Origin: Nymphaea colorata | Lineage: Eukaryota; Streptophyta; Magnoliopsida; Nymphaeales; Nymphaeaceae | Reading direction: 5' to 3' | NCBI RefSeq assembly: GCF_008831285.2 | Contig: NC_045145.1 | Coordinates: 6,444,802-6,508,801 of the forward strand | Length of the DNA stretch: 64,000 nt | In this document: positions 42,018 through 56,596 of the stretch, one piece after another | Numbering within the stretch: the stretch's first letter is position 1 | Layout: each line of letters opens with the position of its first letter | Program-made: the position numbers and the translations under genes | The notes under the pieces: model-generated | The model's database searches: none | Told to the model about the DNA's origin: nothing | The model's input: the letters and a program-made list of their open reading frames with translations, nothing else

Positions 42018-45000
42018 CCACAGAGAGATACAAAGTTAGGATTTGAAGGGAATGCATATTTCATGGGTTACAGAATGACCTTCTTTCTCTTTCACAGACA
42101 GGACAGAAAGAAAGAAAAACAGTATTTACTATATGGAATAGTATTAAATAAAATGGGAAGAATGAAAGAATGTAGTCGTGTTAAAATGCATAGGAAGGAA
42201 GAAATGTTGACCACGTAATGCATTTCAATGCTGTGGCGAAGGCTAAAAATTGAGGAAGAGGAAGAGGACGGGTCAAATGCTCTTTCTAGTTGCATTTCTT
42301 ATTCTCCATACGCTTGCTTTGGGATCCCAACATGCCAAATTAGCCCCACAAATATGAGCTCATGCAGCTTTCTCACCATCATTGGACGTTGGCTGATACA
42401 TTAACTCATTTGAACATTCTCCAGAAACAGAAAGCAAATAACCCCAGCTTGCTTCTCCCTTTCCTCCATAGATCCGATCCCTTCCCAATTCCCTGTCCTA
42501 ATGGCTTCTTCCAATTCCTCAGTGACCGCTCTCTGTGGTTTTCAGCCGATCCTGGACGTGAAGAACAACAACCATGTACTACAGGATCTGGGTAAGTTTG
42601 CGGTGGCAGAATTCAATAAGAAGCACCAAGAAGCATCAGCCCTAGTGTTCGTAGAGGTGGTAGAGGCACAGAGCCAGGTGGTGGCCAGTATTAGAATCAA
42701 AGCAAAGATGGAAGAAAGGCCTCACTTTCACACTCTTGACGTGTGGGGTGAGTGTCTATTTATATTGACACATGTTAACGTTACATTTTACAGTTGTCCA
42801 TGGGAGACGTTATAGCTAAGATACATTTGCTATATACAATATAAAACAGTAAATAGAGGATCTTCATGTAACTGCAGATTTAGTTTCCCTGTGATTGCCC
42901 ATTGGAGAAGCTGGCTGTTGAATGTAAGCAGGCGTCTCATTTATAACAGTTGAAGGATAATTCTTAGCATAATTATCCTTAACATGCCCCCTCAATTTGA
43001 TCGTGTCATATAAAACGTTCAAATTGGTTCTAAAACGTTCAAATTGGTTCTAAATTGGTCATGGAGTGCAACATTCAATGATTTTGTTAAACCATCTGCA
43101 ATTTGTTCATTAGAGCTAAGAAATTGAACCTTGATATGCCCTTTGCTTATATGGTCTTTGATAAAGTGGAAGTCGATTTCCACATGTTTTGTGCAAGCGT
43201 GAAAAACAGGATTGGTTGCCAAGTAAATGGCTCCAATATTATCGCACCAAAGTGTGGGAGTTGTGGCTGTTTTGAAGCCAAATTCTTGTAGTAAAGAATG
43301 ATTCCAGAGTAATTCTGCAACACCTCCTGCTAGAGACTTATATTCAGCTTCGGTACTGGATAGTGCTACAGTTCATTGTTTTCTTGAGAACCATGAGATG
43401 GCATTTTCTCCAAGGAATATCACACACCCTCGTCCAGATAGCCTACCCAATAGGCATCGCCATAGGCTTGGAGAGAGCGGTTGGGAGGTTGATTGAAAAC
43501 ACAAGCCATAGTTCAGTGTACCTTGAACATATCGCAGAATTCGTTTTACCACTTTCCAGTGATCTTGGGTTGGTTGATGCATGTATTGGCAGACTTTATT
43601 GACTGAAAAAGAAAGATTAGCCCTGGTAAAGCATGCGTATTGAAGTGATCCAATGACGCTGCGGTAGAAAGTTTCATTGTCATACAAGAGTCCTTCCTTA
43701 TGAAGTATAAGAGAAGAACTCATAGGTGTAGCGGATGCCTTTGCATTTTTCATATGAGTGCGTCTAAGTATATTGAGTAAATAATTCCTTTGACTAAGGT
43801 AAATGCAGACATTTTGACAGTGGACCTCAAGTCCTAAAAAATATGACAGCCAACCCATATGTTTGATAGAAAAATGTTGTTTGAGCTCATGAATCACCTA
43901 TAATATTACCTCGTTAGATGGACCTGTTACTAGTATGTCGTCGACATAAACAAGAACGAATGTTTAGCATCCTTGAGAAATGAATAGAGATGGATCCAAG
44001 GTGGAGATATAAAAACCCAGGTGTTGAAGGAAGTTACTAAGGCGCATGTACCAGGCGCGTGGTGCATGTTTGAGACCTTATAAAGCCTTCACTAGATGGC
44101 ACACATGAGTGGGGTGGGTGGAGGCTTCATGACCTTGAGGCTGCAGCATATAAACCTCTTTCAGTTAGAAAACATTTAAGAAGACATTATCAAAATCTAA
44201 CCGACGGATGTCCCATTTGAATTGAGCAGCTAAGGATAGAAGCATGCACACATATGTGGGTTTAATGACCAGACTAAAAGTCTCATTAAAATCAACTCCA
44301 GCTTCTTGAAGATAACCTTTAGCCACAAGCCAAGCTTTATGTCTGGAAATAGTGCCGTCAAGATGGCATTTGTGCTTGTAAACCCATTTGGATCTACATG
44401 AAAATGATCCTTCCGAGGTACTAGCTCCCATGTTTGATTTTGTTGCAGGGCATGAAATTTGGTATCCATTGCTCTACGCCATTCTGCATATTGAGAGGCT
44501 TCCTTATAACTGGATGATGGTCGGTGACTTGATGGTGACAAAAAGTTTGGGTTTTAGGTGGCCAGTCATCGATCGGGTTATCATGGGATGTGTGTGAGAG
44601 GGTGCTGTCATGGAAGGTATAGAAGGTATGGAGTCGTTGGATGGGGAAGGTGATGGATCAGTAGGGGGGGGGGGGGGGGCGAGTGCGACGTAGATGGTGG
44701 TGAGGGAGTTGAAGAAGTGATGGGTTCATGATGTTGGGACGTCGGTTCAGATGGACAAGAGGTGTCGTTTGTGAAGCCTGATTGAATAGAAGTAAGTTGA
44801 TTTGGGCCTTGGTTGATGGTAGGTGGAAGGTGAGGATGGTGGTGGTTTAGGTTTATCAGGAAAAGTCTCCATAAATTAATATCGGCAGAGCTATGACTGC
44901 TAATAGTTTCTAGTCCTTGGAAGCCAAATTTGCTTTCAACAAATAAAACGTGTCAACTGATATACCCCTTATGCTTGACGTCATATCTAATAAGAACATG

Positions 45001-48000
45001 TTTACATCTCAAAATTTTCATTGGTTTTGGAATGGTCCAGAAAAATGAGGTTTGTTTTGAAATAGGAAAGAAAAGGGACTCGCCCGTCGGTACGAGGGTT
45101 GACCAATCCCGGCGCCTTTACCGGGGGTAATCAATCCAAGGGCTATGTTCATCATTGATGCATTTCATTTTAACTTAAACATCATTTTGATTCTATATGC
45201 GGTGTAGAAAATATTGAAAGTTTGATGTTCAAACTTTTCAAAAGACTCTTGAAGAGTTACTTGAAAATGTGAAATATTTTGAGAAAAAAGTGGAATTAGT
45301 AAATATCATTTGAAAAGCTTGTGAAATCATTTTGAAATCACTTTAGTGTTCTCTTAAGACTTTAAGTAGGTTTGAGATTTTGCTCTAATTCGATTACCAC
45401 CTAATTAGAGCTCCATCCCCTCTTGCTTAAGTTCTTTTGGAGATGTGCTTGTGATCATAAGTGAAATAAAGTGGGTGAGAATGCATGGATGCATTTATCC
45501 TATATGATTGGAAGAATGTAAAACATTCCTACTACAACATTCATCTAAAGTCATTCCTAACCACAACATACATCTAAGATTTTTGTTTTTTGTAAATATC
45601 ATATATACGAAAGAAAAGTTTTTGAAAATGGATTGGGATTGTAGAGCTATCAAGCATGAATCTAATATTGGGTCATTACTTGGTTTGTGGTCTTGATGAA
45701 GTCTATAAATAAAAAATTAAAATCTTAAATGGTAAAATATTGAAAGAACGGAAAATATGAAAGACTACATACCAAGAAAGATATAGAGAAAGAGATCTTG
45801 AAAATCATAAAATCAAAGATTTAAAAGAAAGAGAGATATGTATTCATATACATATATATATGTACATGTATATGCATATATGAAAGCTTGTAAAAAAATG
45901 ATGTTTAAATCAAATAGAGAAGAAAAGATCATTTTCGAAAGAGAGAGGGATTTAAAAGTGGAATACACGTATATATATTTATATATACGTATATAAGAGT
46001 TTGTAAAAGAATACGTTTAATCATAAAAAGAGAATAACAAAAACAAATAGTCATGTACACATATACATATATAACATGTATATACGTACTTGTCTTCATG
46101 ATAACTAAAATCAAGAAATGAATTAAAAATAACCAACTTCAATTTTTGATATAGGCCGGAGGGAAACTTAAGCTTATGCAAGAACCTAAGTTAAGTCTCC
46201 AAAGCCGCATTAGAAAAGTTTCTTTTGAAAATGTTTTGAAAAATATGATTCATATCTAAACATGGAATGTTATGATTTGGTTTGCCACATGAGATATATT
46301 TCTTCCACTGTTAGGTATGAAAGAAAATCAAGCAATATAACGAGGCACTCGTTAGGGTTCCTAATAGAGTGATTAGGAAAGAAACTAGCACAAAATGACA
46401 TGCAAATGCATATTAACATGTACATATTTCGTGAAGGTTTTCCCCGGGTTGGACAAGTCCCAACCTCAAAAATCACAAGAAGAAATCCCAACCCCAAACA
46501 CTCACTCTCATCGTGCATTGGGTCATATAAATGGAAGATTAGAATATCATGCATGAGCATCATTTCAAGCATGAATGATGAATGAAGACAATATATCAAG
46601 TATATTTTTTGAGATAAATGAAGATATGGATTTTGTTCCGTCTTGCTCATACTCTCGGTGCACTCAAGAGTAGCTTTTGATTCCGGATCATTTGAGTTAT
46701 CTTGCACGGCCATGGGGAGATGGCAAGAGGAAAAAGATGATATGAAAAGGAAAGATTGCATGATCTAAACATGAAAATAAAATATCATCTCATCTTCTCA
46801 TTCTCCCGGTGCACTTGAGCATAGTTTCTTGACTCTAGAAATATAGATTGAAAGCTATCTCATATGGCCATGGGGAGAGGAAGAAGAGAGAAAATGATGA
46901 AATGAAAATTGAGGTTTACATACCTCGGATATGAATAATATTGGAAATGCCATGGAGAGAAGAGAAAATGAAAATAGAAATAGAGGAAGATTAAATACCT
47001 CGAATGTGATTGATATTGGAAATGATCCCTCTTTTTTTGAATGATCTTGGACTTACCTTGAATGAAGCTCCCAAGATGTTGAAGATGAAGAAAAATGAAA
47101 AGAGAAAGAGGAGAGAGAAAGAACTCAAGAGAAACCCTAAGTCTTCAAGTGAGAATACTCTAGGGTTTCTCCCAATGCTAACTCTTGCATAAGAGGAGAG
47201 AATTTGGGAGTATTTATAGAGAATTTTGGAGTCAAAATTCGAAATTTGAATTCAATATTTGAATTCAAGAGGGAAAACTTTTGAGAGCCAAAATTCGAAA
47301 TTCAAATTCAAGATTTAATTCAAGAGAGAAGAGTTTTGGAGCAAAAATTCAAAATTCGAATTCAAAATTTGAATTCAAGAGGGAAAAATTTTAGAGCCAA
47401 AATTCAAAATTCGAATTTAGGATTTGAATTCAAGAGGGAAGAGTTTTAGAGCTAAAATTTACAATTTGAATTCAAGATTTGAATCCAAGAGGAAGGAGTT
47501 TTGGAGCCAAAATTCAAAATTTGAATTCGGCTTTGGAATTTGAGTTTGGAATTCTCGATTTGGATCTAAACTTGGATTTTGGATCTAAACTTGGATTTAA
47601 AATTTATTTCAAAAATAATAGACCTAAAATTTTAATGGCCCTCTTTTTTTTAAAAAAATTTAGGGTGATTATAGAACACATGTCTTAGTCTTGGTGTCCA
47701 ACTTCTGTCTATTGTAATCTATTAACACATGATAACATGTACAGCCAAAGGTTCGAAAGAGAGAGTAGTCTGGTCTATGTTTGAATATGATCTTATATGG
47801 AATTTGTTGGCTGCCATGTTTTTTGGGTAAGCGGTTTATGATGAAAACTGTTGTTCAAAAAGCATCAACCCAAAAATGAGATGGCATTTTAGACCAGTGA
47901 AGCATGCAAATAGGGCTGAACACGAGCCGAGTCGAGCCCGAGCTCGGTCAGCTCGAACTCGGCTCGACTAAGTAAGACACAAGCTCGACTCGGCTCGAGC

Positions 48001-51000
48001 TCGAATATAGCTCGACTATCCTGCCTCGAACTTGACTCGATAGTCATTTATCAAGCTCGACTCGATTAAGCTCGATAAGCTCGTTTAAAGTCTACTCATC
48101 CTTACTTGTTGAGCTCGAGCTCGTTTAAGGCTCGATAAACTCGTTTGGTACTCATCCTTATCGAGCTCGATTAAGGCTCGATTAACTTGTTACCAAGGAA
48201 ATCAAATTATCTCATTAATGTTTATCCGCATAATTATTTTTTGCCTATGATTTCCTGAAAAAACTTCAACTTAAAAAAATAATAATAATCAGAGGTCCTA
48301 TTTGAGTTGACAAAATTAAACATTATATGGGTTGGGAGTCAGATCTTATGAACATTATATATTTTCCTTTTGGTGCTTTGTTGTGAGAGTAGGTTTAACA
48401 TAAGAGATACCAACATAAGAAATTAAGAATAAGTTCTACGCATCAATATCAAAGTCATCTTCAGTGATTGGTGAAATAATGGAACTAACACTCTTACGGG
48501 AAAGCTTTCCGACTCTACCATGCAACCATTTACAGTTTATAAGTTTATAAGAACTCCCCTGTCTGCATAATGGTGAGGGTCTGGAGAAAGATCCCATGTA
48601 CAATCATCAAAGCCTTCATGGCAGAAATGGGGATTGACTTCATTTAACAGTTCATCATTTTGACCACAGCTTCTCAAAGCGTCCAATGCTTCCAAATACA
48701 TGGGTCGACGAAGAACAAGTGAATTTTCTTTCATATACTGAAGAGTTTGAATCAGAACAAACATTTCCCTTGCTATTGAACACTTATGGACAAGAATATT
48801 GCAAGTAACCTTGTCAAAGTAAAAGTAAAAAGTACAAGTTGTAGTATTTTAGTAGATAACTAAAATGCCAATATGCATACTAACACTTCCGTGTTCCCTT
48901 TCCTCTTTGCCTTCTCTTCCTCACTCAGAGAGATGAGTTAAATAGTAGCATTAATGAGTTTCACAGACATCAATAGTAAAACAATTCAACCCCAGCCAGT
49001 ACCTTGATGGTCATCCCTGCAATTTCAAGTTTGCTGTTAGACACTGAGCTGCTTTTGCATGTTCCAATTGGGCAAACTATTAAAGAAAAGAATAAGTCTC
49101 ATTTCCACAACATGCATATGTATCCTTTCAACTAACCCATTTTGTTCTGGTGTGTACGGGCAGGAAATTCGATGGAAAATACCATGCTCCACAAGAAAAC
49201 TTTTGAATTGAGTGCTGATAAACTCTCCTCCATTATCTGGTTGGAGAATTTTAATTTTTTCTTGTAACTGATTTTCAACAATACATTTGAAATCAACAAA
49301 TCGTTTGAACACATCACACTTATACTTGAGATGAAATAGCCAAACAAAACGAGAGTAGTCATCTACCAAAAGCATATAATAGTTGAAATTTTCCCTTGAC
49401 TCACATGGAGATGGACCCCAGACATCAACATGGAGGAGCTCTAAAGGACAAATCGACTTGTGCAAGGCTGATTTGAACAGCAATTTGTGAGCTTTTCCAA
49501 TAAGACATCCTTCACAGATTTCATCTTCTTTATTTGAAAGTTGAATAAAATCTTTAGAATGGAGAATTCCGATCGACCTTTTATTTGTGTGTCCCAAGCG
49601 TTGGTGTCACATATCAAACGATGCAGGTCGTTGACTTTTGTCTGCTAGTAGTACTTGCTTGTTTGATGGCCTGATCTCATACAGTGTTGCCCGTGTTATC
49701 AACCCTTGTGCCAGTACTTCGCCTGTTTGAAAATCCTTCACATAGAATCCAAAAGGAGTGAATTCTAAAGAACAATTGTTCTGTAAAGTGAATTGACTTA
49801 CGGACAGTAAATTTTTTTTAATCTGGGCTGCATGAAGCACTCGAGGAAGTTTAAAATTTCGACCATTAGATTGTATGACCATATTCCCAACATAAAAAAT
49901 TGGAATCGAGGAACCATTGCCTACGATTATACCTCCTTCGCCTCCCTGGTAGGTTTGTTTCCGGTCATTTGAGAATCATCCATAGTCACATGATTTGTGG
50001 TTCCAGTGTTTGGGTACCATGCTTCTGTTTGGGTACCATGCTTCGTCTTTGGCTTCTTCAAGTGTAATGGCAGAAAATGCTTTAGGAATGTCCCAACAAT
50101 GTCTTGCAGTGTGTCCTTTTCTCCCGCAGTATTGACATTCGACAATTGGTTTTGCTTTATTTTGACCTCCATTGTTGTTAGAATCAGTGTTGGAAGGATT
50201 AGAATTGTTTGGTCGTCCATGATATGGAAAGCGACCTCCTCTTCTTCCATGATAATTAGCTCTACCTCGTCCCCTATAAGTCATAAAGGCAACCTGTGTA
50301 TTTTCAAATGTATAGGAGAATCTGAATTCTCTTTTCTTGGTTCAGCAGCAAATCATATAGACCATTGAAAGTGAACCTTTTAATGGTGGTATTGGTAGTG
50401 ACAGAAGTGACTAAGCTTTCATACTCTTATGGAAGCCCATTCAATGTAATTTAAACTAAATCTGGTGTCGATATTGGATGCCCAGCAGCAGCGAGAGTAT
50501 TGGCAAGAGATTTCACATGGTCTAAGTAAGAAACCAGGTGCCACTATCTTTTTTTGTAAAGTTAAATTCCTTCTTGAGCATCATGATATGGAGAGGAGTG
50601 TGCGTACCATAAGACCTTTCCAATTCGACCCAAGCTTCGTGGGCTGTTTCAACTTAAAGAATTTGTCCAATAACTTGTTTGGAAACAGTCGCCATGATCC
50701 AGCTTAGGGCAAGCTGATCTGAGCGATGCCAGGATTCATGTTGGATTTGCTTCAATCCGGTTGTTGACTGTTTCGATGTATTCCGGTGGGGCAGACATTG
50801 ACCCATCTACCTATTTCATGAGTCCTTGGAAGCACATTACAGTTTGGATCTGACCTCTACAAAAGAGATAGTTGTCTTTGTTTAGCTTGATAGAGACCAA
50901 GCTAGAGGCAACATTCGATATTGCAGCAGCAAGAGATGTCAGGGATGAGTAACAAAAAATAGAGCCATTGGTTTTCAGCGGAAGGATGACTGCTGGTGTC

Positions 51001-53200
51001 GCAACGCTGTTCCTGATAATGGTTGGGACAGAAGCAGAAAATCCCAAAACAAAAGAATGATTTCGAAATGAATCACCCTGATGGTAGCAGGGGAAAAAAA
51101 AGGGCAGAAATAGGGGATACTTAAAAAAACAAACGATTCCAGATTTGATAGCGCCGGTGAGTTTTGTTACCGCACACAGTAAAAAAAACATAGTAGAATA
51201 GAAGGTCAGCTTACAGGCGGACCTTCAAAAATTGAGCGCTTCCTCCAGAAATCTCCAAAGGATCTGAAATTTTTGCAGGAACAATCTCCAGACACCTGGA
51301 AATCTGATGAACTCCTGCTCAATGGTTGCAGTGGCCGGATTTGACAACGCCGGTAGTTTTTGTCGTCGTGAACAATAGGTGTTTCTCCTGTTTAGAGATA
51401 TTTGACACAAGTCCGGCAGGTTTGGTGCGTTCTCAGCAATATGACAGATTTAGGCATAAATCAGACGAAAGCAAATGAAAATTGCAGATAATGAAAAAGA
51501 GGAACGAACTCAAGCACTCATTAGATATATGACTATGATAGCATATTAGAATCAAAGCAAAGATGGAAGAAAGACCTCACTTTCACACTCTTGACGTGTG
51601 GGGTGAGTGTCTATTTATATTGACACATGTCAATGTTACATTTTACAGTTGTCCATGGGAGATGTTATATAGTTTATATAGTTAAGATACGCTTGTATAT
51701 ACAATATAAAACAGTAAATGGAGGATCTTCATGTAACTGCAGATTTAGTATCCCTGTGATTGCGCATTGGAGAAGCTGGTTGTTGAATGTAAGCTGGTGT
51801 CTCATTTATAACGGTTGAAGGATAATTCTTAGCATAATTATCCTTAACAGCCGGAACCAACTACAGACTGCATATCGAGGCCCTCAAAGCAGGGTATGTC
51901 AGGCACTACAAGGCTCCTGTGTATGAGAAGCCACGGAAGGACGTCAAGACCTTGACATCGTTTGAATCTGTTTTCGCCTGATTAAGCAATGCTTGCTTGC
52001 TGCTGCCATCTCCTGTGTTGAACCTCTCCATTCATTCTGTTCATAGCTCATGATAAAGTTGTATGGAACTCTCCTAGAACCCCATGGTCTCTCCGTCGTT
52101 GTATGTTTCTCTGTTCGTCTAAGTTCTGTTTCTAGTCACAATCCATTCTTTGGTGTTCATGTAATAAAGCCGTTTGGCATTGTTTAATTGATGTCCTGAA
52201 ATTGTTGTTTGTAGTTGTTCAAATTAATTAAATTCTGTTGCGTGCATGTCATGGATCACATTAAAATTCAAGTACAACATCGCATTGGAATTGGATTTAA
52301 ATAAATTTTTGATCGGATTGAGATTCTAAATATCCTATATCCAATATCCAATATCAATGCAGTTTAACATTTTGTAATGTGGTTTGGATTCCATTTAAAA
52401 ATCGAATTCTAACTGGGTTTGGATATTAATTATCCAGGAAAAATATCTGCGTTGACTGTGTCTCTACGTCCTTTTCTATATTGTTTATTTCTGAAAAACG
52501 TGATCACCATTTACACAAAATGAATTTAATGGAAAATATGAATTTTGCTTCAGCAAGAGTACAATTTGAGTGTCTATATATACTTATATAAGAAGGCACC
52601 CAAATGTTGTTGGATGGTATAAGAATAAAAATGTGTCGCCTAAATCTTCTGCGAGGTTTTTTTTTTATGCTATTTACATCAATGGTTTATTGTATTTTTT
52701 GAAGTCAATCTTTGGCAACACTTACACATTGAACTCTTTTACAAATTTATGTCATAAAATTCATAAAATAATGCGTATCCATGGCATCTGATAACACATT
52801 GTTCCATGAAACTGCCCTATTTTGTAGGTCGAATGCATTGAATGGTATATTGTTGCCAACAGCCTCTAAGCTGCCCGCCATATATTTTTGAATGATAAAA
52901 TAATTAGAACATGTTGCTAAAAATAAACTTTAACAGTGCGGGTATTAGCAACAACTTAATTTGTAGTAATCCTTTATGGTGTTTTAAAGAGCCATCTAGG
53001 TGCATCTGACAACCGGCAAACTGTAGTTTTCATATTCTTATATAGAAGACTTCTATGTTGTATGTTAAAATTTGAAAATGTGTCTAAAAATATCACGAAC
53101 CATTAATATATCTTAAACAGTGGCTAATATTTATATAAGATCGATAGATTTTTAAATTTAGACATTTGACAGCGTCTAGTACACAACATTACATGATTGC

Positions 53201-53231
<31 letters not shown>

Positions 53232-56200
53232 CAACCATAGGCGTAGTTGGCTGACTTCAATTTTCCTATAGCGAAACAAAATTTTAAAAAAATAAACATC
53301 CTACTATAGAAGTAGAAGTAGCTGGCTGATTTCAATTTTACTATATACTACGCTGTGGCGTCATCATACCTCGCATAATGAAGTCTGGCTCCCTCGGCTG
53401 CCCCCTTCCGCTCGCTAGCGGGCTGGCCTGCCCGGCTGCCGCCTTCCACTCGCTAGCGGGCTGGCCTGACCCCTTCCACTCACTAGCAGGCTGCCAGAAT
53501 GGGGAGCTCATCCCTACCAAAAAAGGTTTGCAGCAATGTCAATTTCTTTTTGGTGGAGAGGACGTCACCTCCCTACAGTGGCGTGAATGATGCCTGCCGT
53601 CCCTTGAGAGTTTCACCGGCACTGCAGAAGGGAGGCGACAATCTCTCACTGCATTAACTTTTTTAAAAAGGTGAAGCTCCCAACCAAAAAGATAGAAACT
53701 AAGCCAACTTTATGCTTTTGTGACAATTTCTAGTGAAATTTTTTTGATGTCAGTAAAACTCTAACCAACGTTGAACAAATAGAAAAACTTGGCAAGGAGA
53801 TTGGGGAACCGGCCTTTTTTATCTTGTATCCATCCAAAAACGACAAAGAACACATGAACTAGTCGAAAAAATGTGGTAACTGCTAGTGGGAAGAAGAAGA
53901 AAGAGAAAAGAAAAAAAAAAAAGAAGAAATGAGAAGAATGGTTAGGGCAGAGTCAACAAGTCAACGAAGCCTTTACTGACATCTGGCGATGGGAGAAGTC
54001 GGTAAAGGCCCTACTAAAAAACGTCAGTAAATTGGTGTAGTACTTTTACCCACGTCCAGAGCATGTTTGTGAAACAGCCATTAGCAACATCCGAAGGTTA
54101 CGTGCTGATAAAAGTTGAGTTATTTGGTAAAATCAATAGTTTTTGGAAGTGATTCGGTGCTTTTCCTGCAAAAGTTCATGCTTTTAAGATGGCTTTGAGT
54201 TGGTAGAGTCTATATTATCCAACCTCTAATCAGATTCTTGGAGATTCAACCCGAAGTTAATCACCTTCTTTGTTTAGTTGAATGTAGTTTTTCTTGGTTT
54301 TGACTTCATTTTTCGTCATTAGTTTGAGTTCCTCTTCTTATGGTATCGTGTTTGATTGTCTTAACTAGTGTTTGCACATCTTAAGTTTTGGGTCTATAGG
54401 TTTGGGTTGCCACAGTTGGCTGAAATCTGGCCTTAATTAGTATTTCCCAGCGAGTTTGAGATTGATTGGAGCAATAATAGTTTAATTTTATTACTTTTTT
54501 TTTCCCTCAATAATCCATTCCCGGATTTCGAGCCAGAACTCACTGACTCCAGTTAAATGATTATTTGATGTGTCGTTTCACTTCGTATTGCAATGAGAAA
54601 ACCCAATTTTAAGAGTGAAATTTATTGAGTTTAAAGCTATAAATCTCCAATCAATTTTATCTCTATTTTCTGTAATATGTGTCCTTTGAGTCTCGATATG
54701 TTGATGTGGATTTAGTTCACACTTATCTTTCGATAAAATATCAATATTTCTGCACACCGGGAGTCATCATTTTTTCATTTATTGAAAGAAAGAAGCATTT
54801 TTTCTATTCCATATGTGCATATTCTTCGACATATAAGATTATATATTCATGAGAAGCAATAGCAACGAAACAAAGTCTGACACGTTATGGGATCACCGCG
54901 TACGGCCAAGAGTTTGTTCAAATTAACAAAGAAAGAATGCTGAAGATTGAGCAAATGAAACCAGAGGATCTATGTTAGGGAGTCCACATTATATTGTTTT
55001 CTCAAAGTCTTGGGGCGGGCAATTTGTAATTGATATTTCGTGGAAGTAGACGGGGCAAATTTGCGTTTTCTTCAAAATTAAATCCTAAATTGGTTGGGTT
55101 GCAGACAGAGACAAAGAAAAGCAGCATTTACTGTATGGAGTAGTATTAAATAAAAAACTGGAAGAAAGAATGAATGGATTATTGTTAAAATGCAGAGGAA
55201 GGATGGAAGAAAGGTTGACCACTTAACGCATTTCAATTCTGTGGTATTTGGTCTCCTGAACAACGGCGAAGGCTGAAAATTGTGGGAGAGGAAGCTGAGG
55301 GGTCAAACGCTCCTTCTAGTTGCATTCTTATTCTCCAGACGCATGCTTTGGCATCCCAACGTGCCAAATTACCCCTTTAAATATGAGCTCAGGCAGCTTT
55401 CTCAAGACGTCGTTGGTCGTTGGCTGATATCTTGACTCATTTCAACATTTCTCCGTTCTTTCCTACGTAGATCCGATCCCTTCTCAATTCCCTGTCCTAA
55501 TGGATTCTTTCAATTCCTCTGCGACCTTGTTCGGCGGTTTCCAGCCAATCCCGGACGTGAAGAACAACAATGATGTGCAGGAGCTGGGTAAGTTTGCAGT
55601 GGCAGAGTACAAGGCAGAGTACAAGAAGGAGCACCCAGGAGAAGCAGCTCTACTGTTCGCAGAGGTGGTGGAGGCTCAGAGCCAGGTGGTGGCCGGAACC
55701 AACTACAAACTGCTGATCAAGGCCCTGGAAGCGGGGTATCTTAGGCACTACAAGGCTCTTTGTGTATGAGAAGCCATGGGAGCACGTCAAGACCCTGACA
55801 TCGTTTGAATCTGTTTTCCCCTCATTAAGCAATGCTTGCTTGCTGCTGCCATCTTCTATGTTGAACCTCTGCATTCATTCCGTTCATAGCTCATGATAAA
55901 GTTCTATGGAACGCTCCTAGAACCCCATGGTCTGTCGTTGCAATGTTTCTCTGTTCGTCTAACTTCTGCTTCTAGTCACAATCGGTTCTTTGGTGATATT
56001 GTAATAAACTGTTTGGCATTGTTTAAGTATGTCGTCCCATTGAAATTGGATTTAAATAAATATTTGATCGGATTTAGAATCTAAATATCCTATATCCAAT
56101 ATCAATACAGTTTGACATATTGTAATGTGGTTTGGATTCATTTTAAAAATCGGATTATAAATGGGTTTTTATAGTGAATTCTGATTTGGATATGGTATAA

Positions 56201-56546
56201 ATTTTTCTTCATTTATGTCTCAATCTAGATATGTGAATATCCAAAGAAACAAATAGTAAAGGTATATCTGATTCGAATCTAATCCATTGGCATCCCTGAG
56301 AATGAACCAAGTTTTCTCTAAAATCGAGCTAGCCTTGTAAGCACTGACACAATCCCATAAATTTTAACATGTAGCATGGATTTTAAATCCTTGATCATTA
56401 GTTTGTTTAAAATGAAGATCTTCCAAAAAACACCTTTTTAAGCCTCTTGAAACTAAAATCTGAGGCTATCAAAAACAGCCTATAAGTTGTGGCTTCACCA
56501 TAAATCATTAGTACCACTTTGTTGCATGATCTGTCTAGTGACTGCT

Positions 56547-56596
<50 letters not shown>
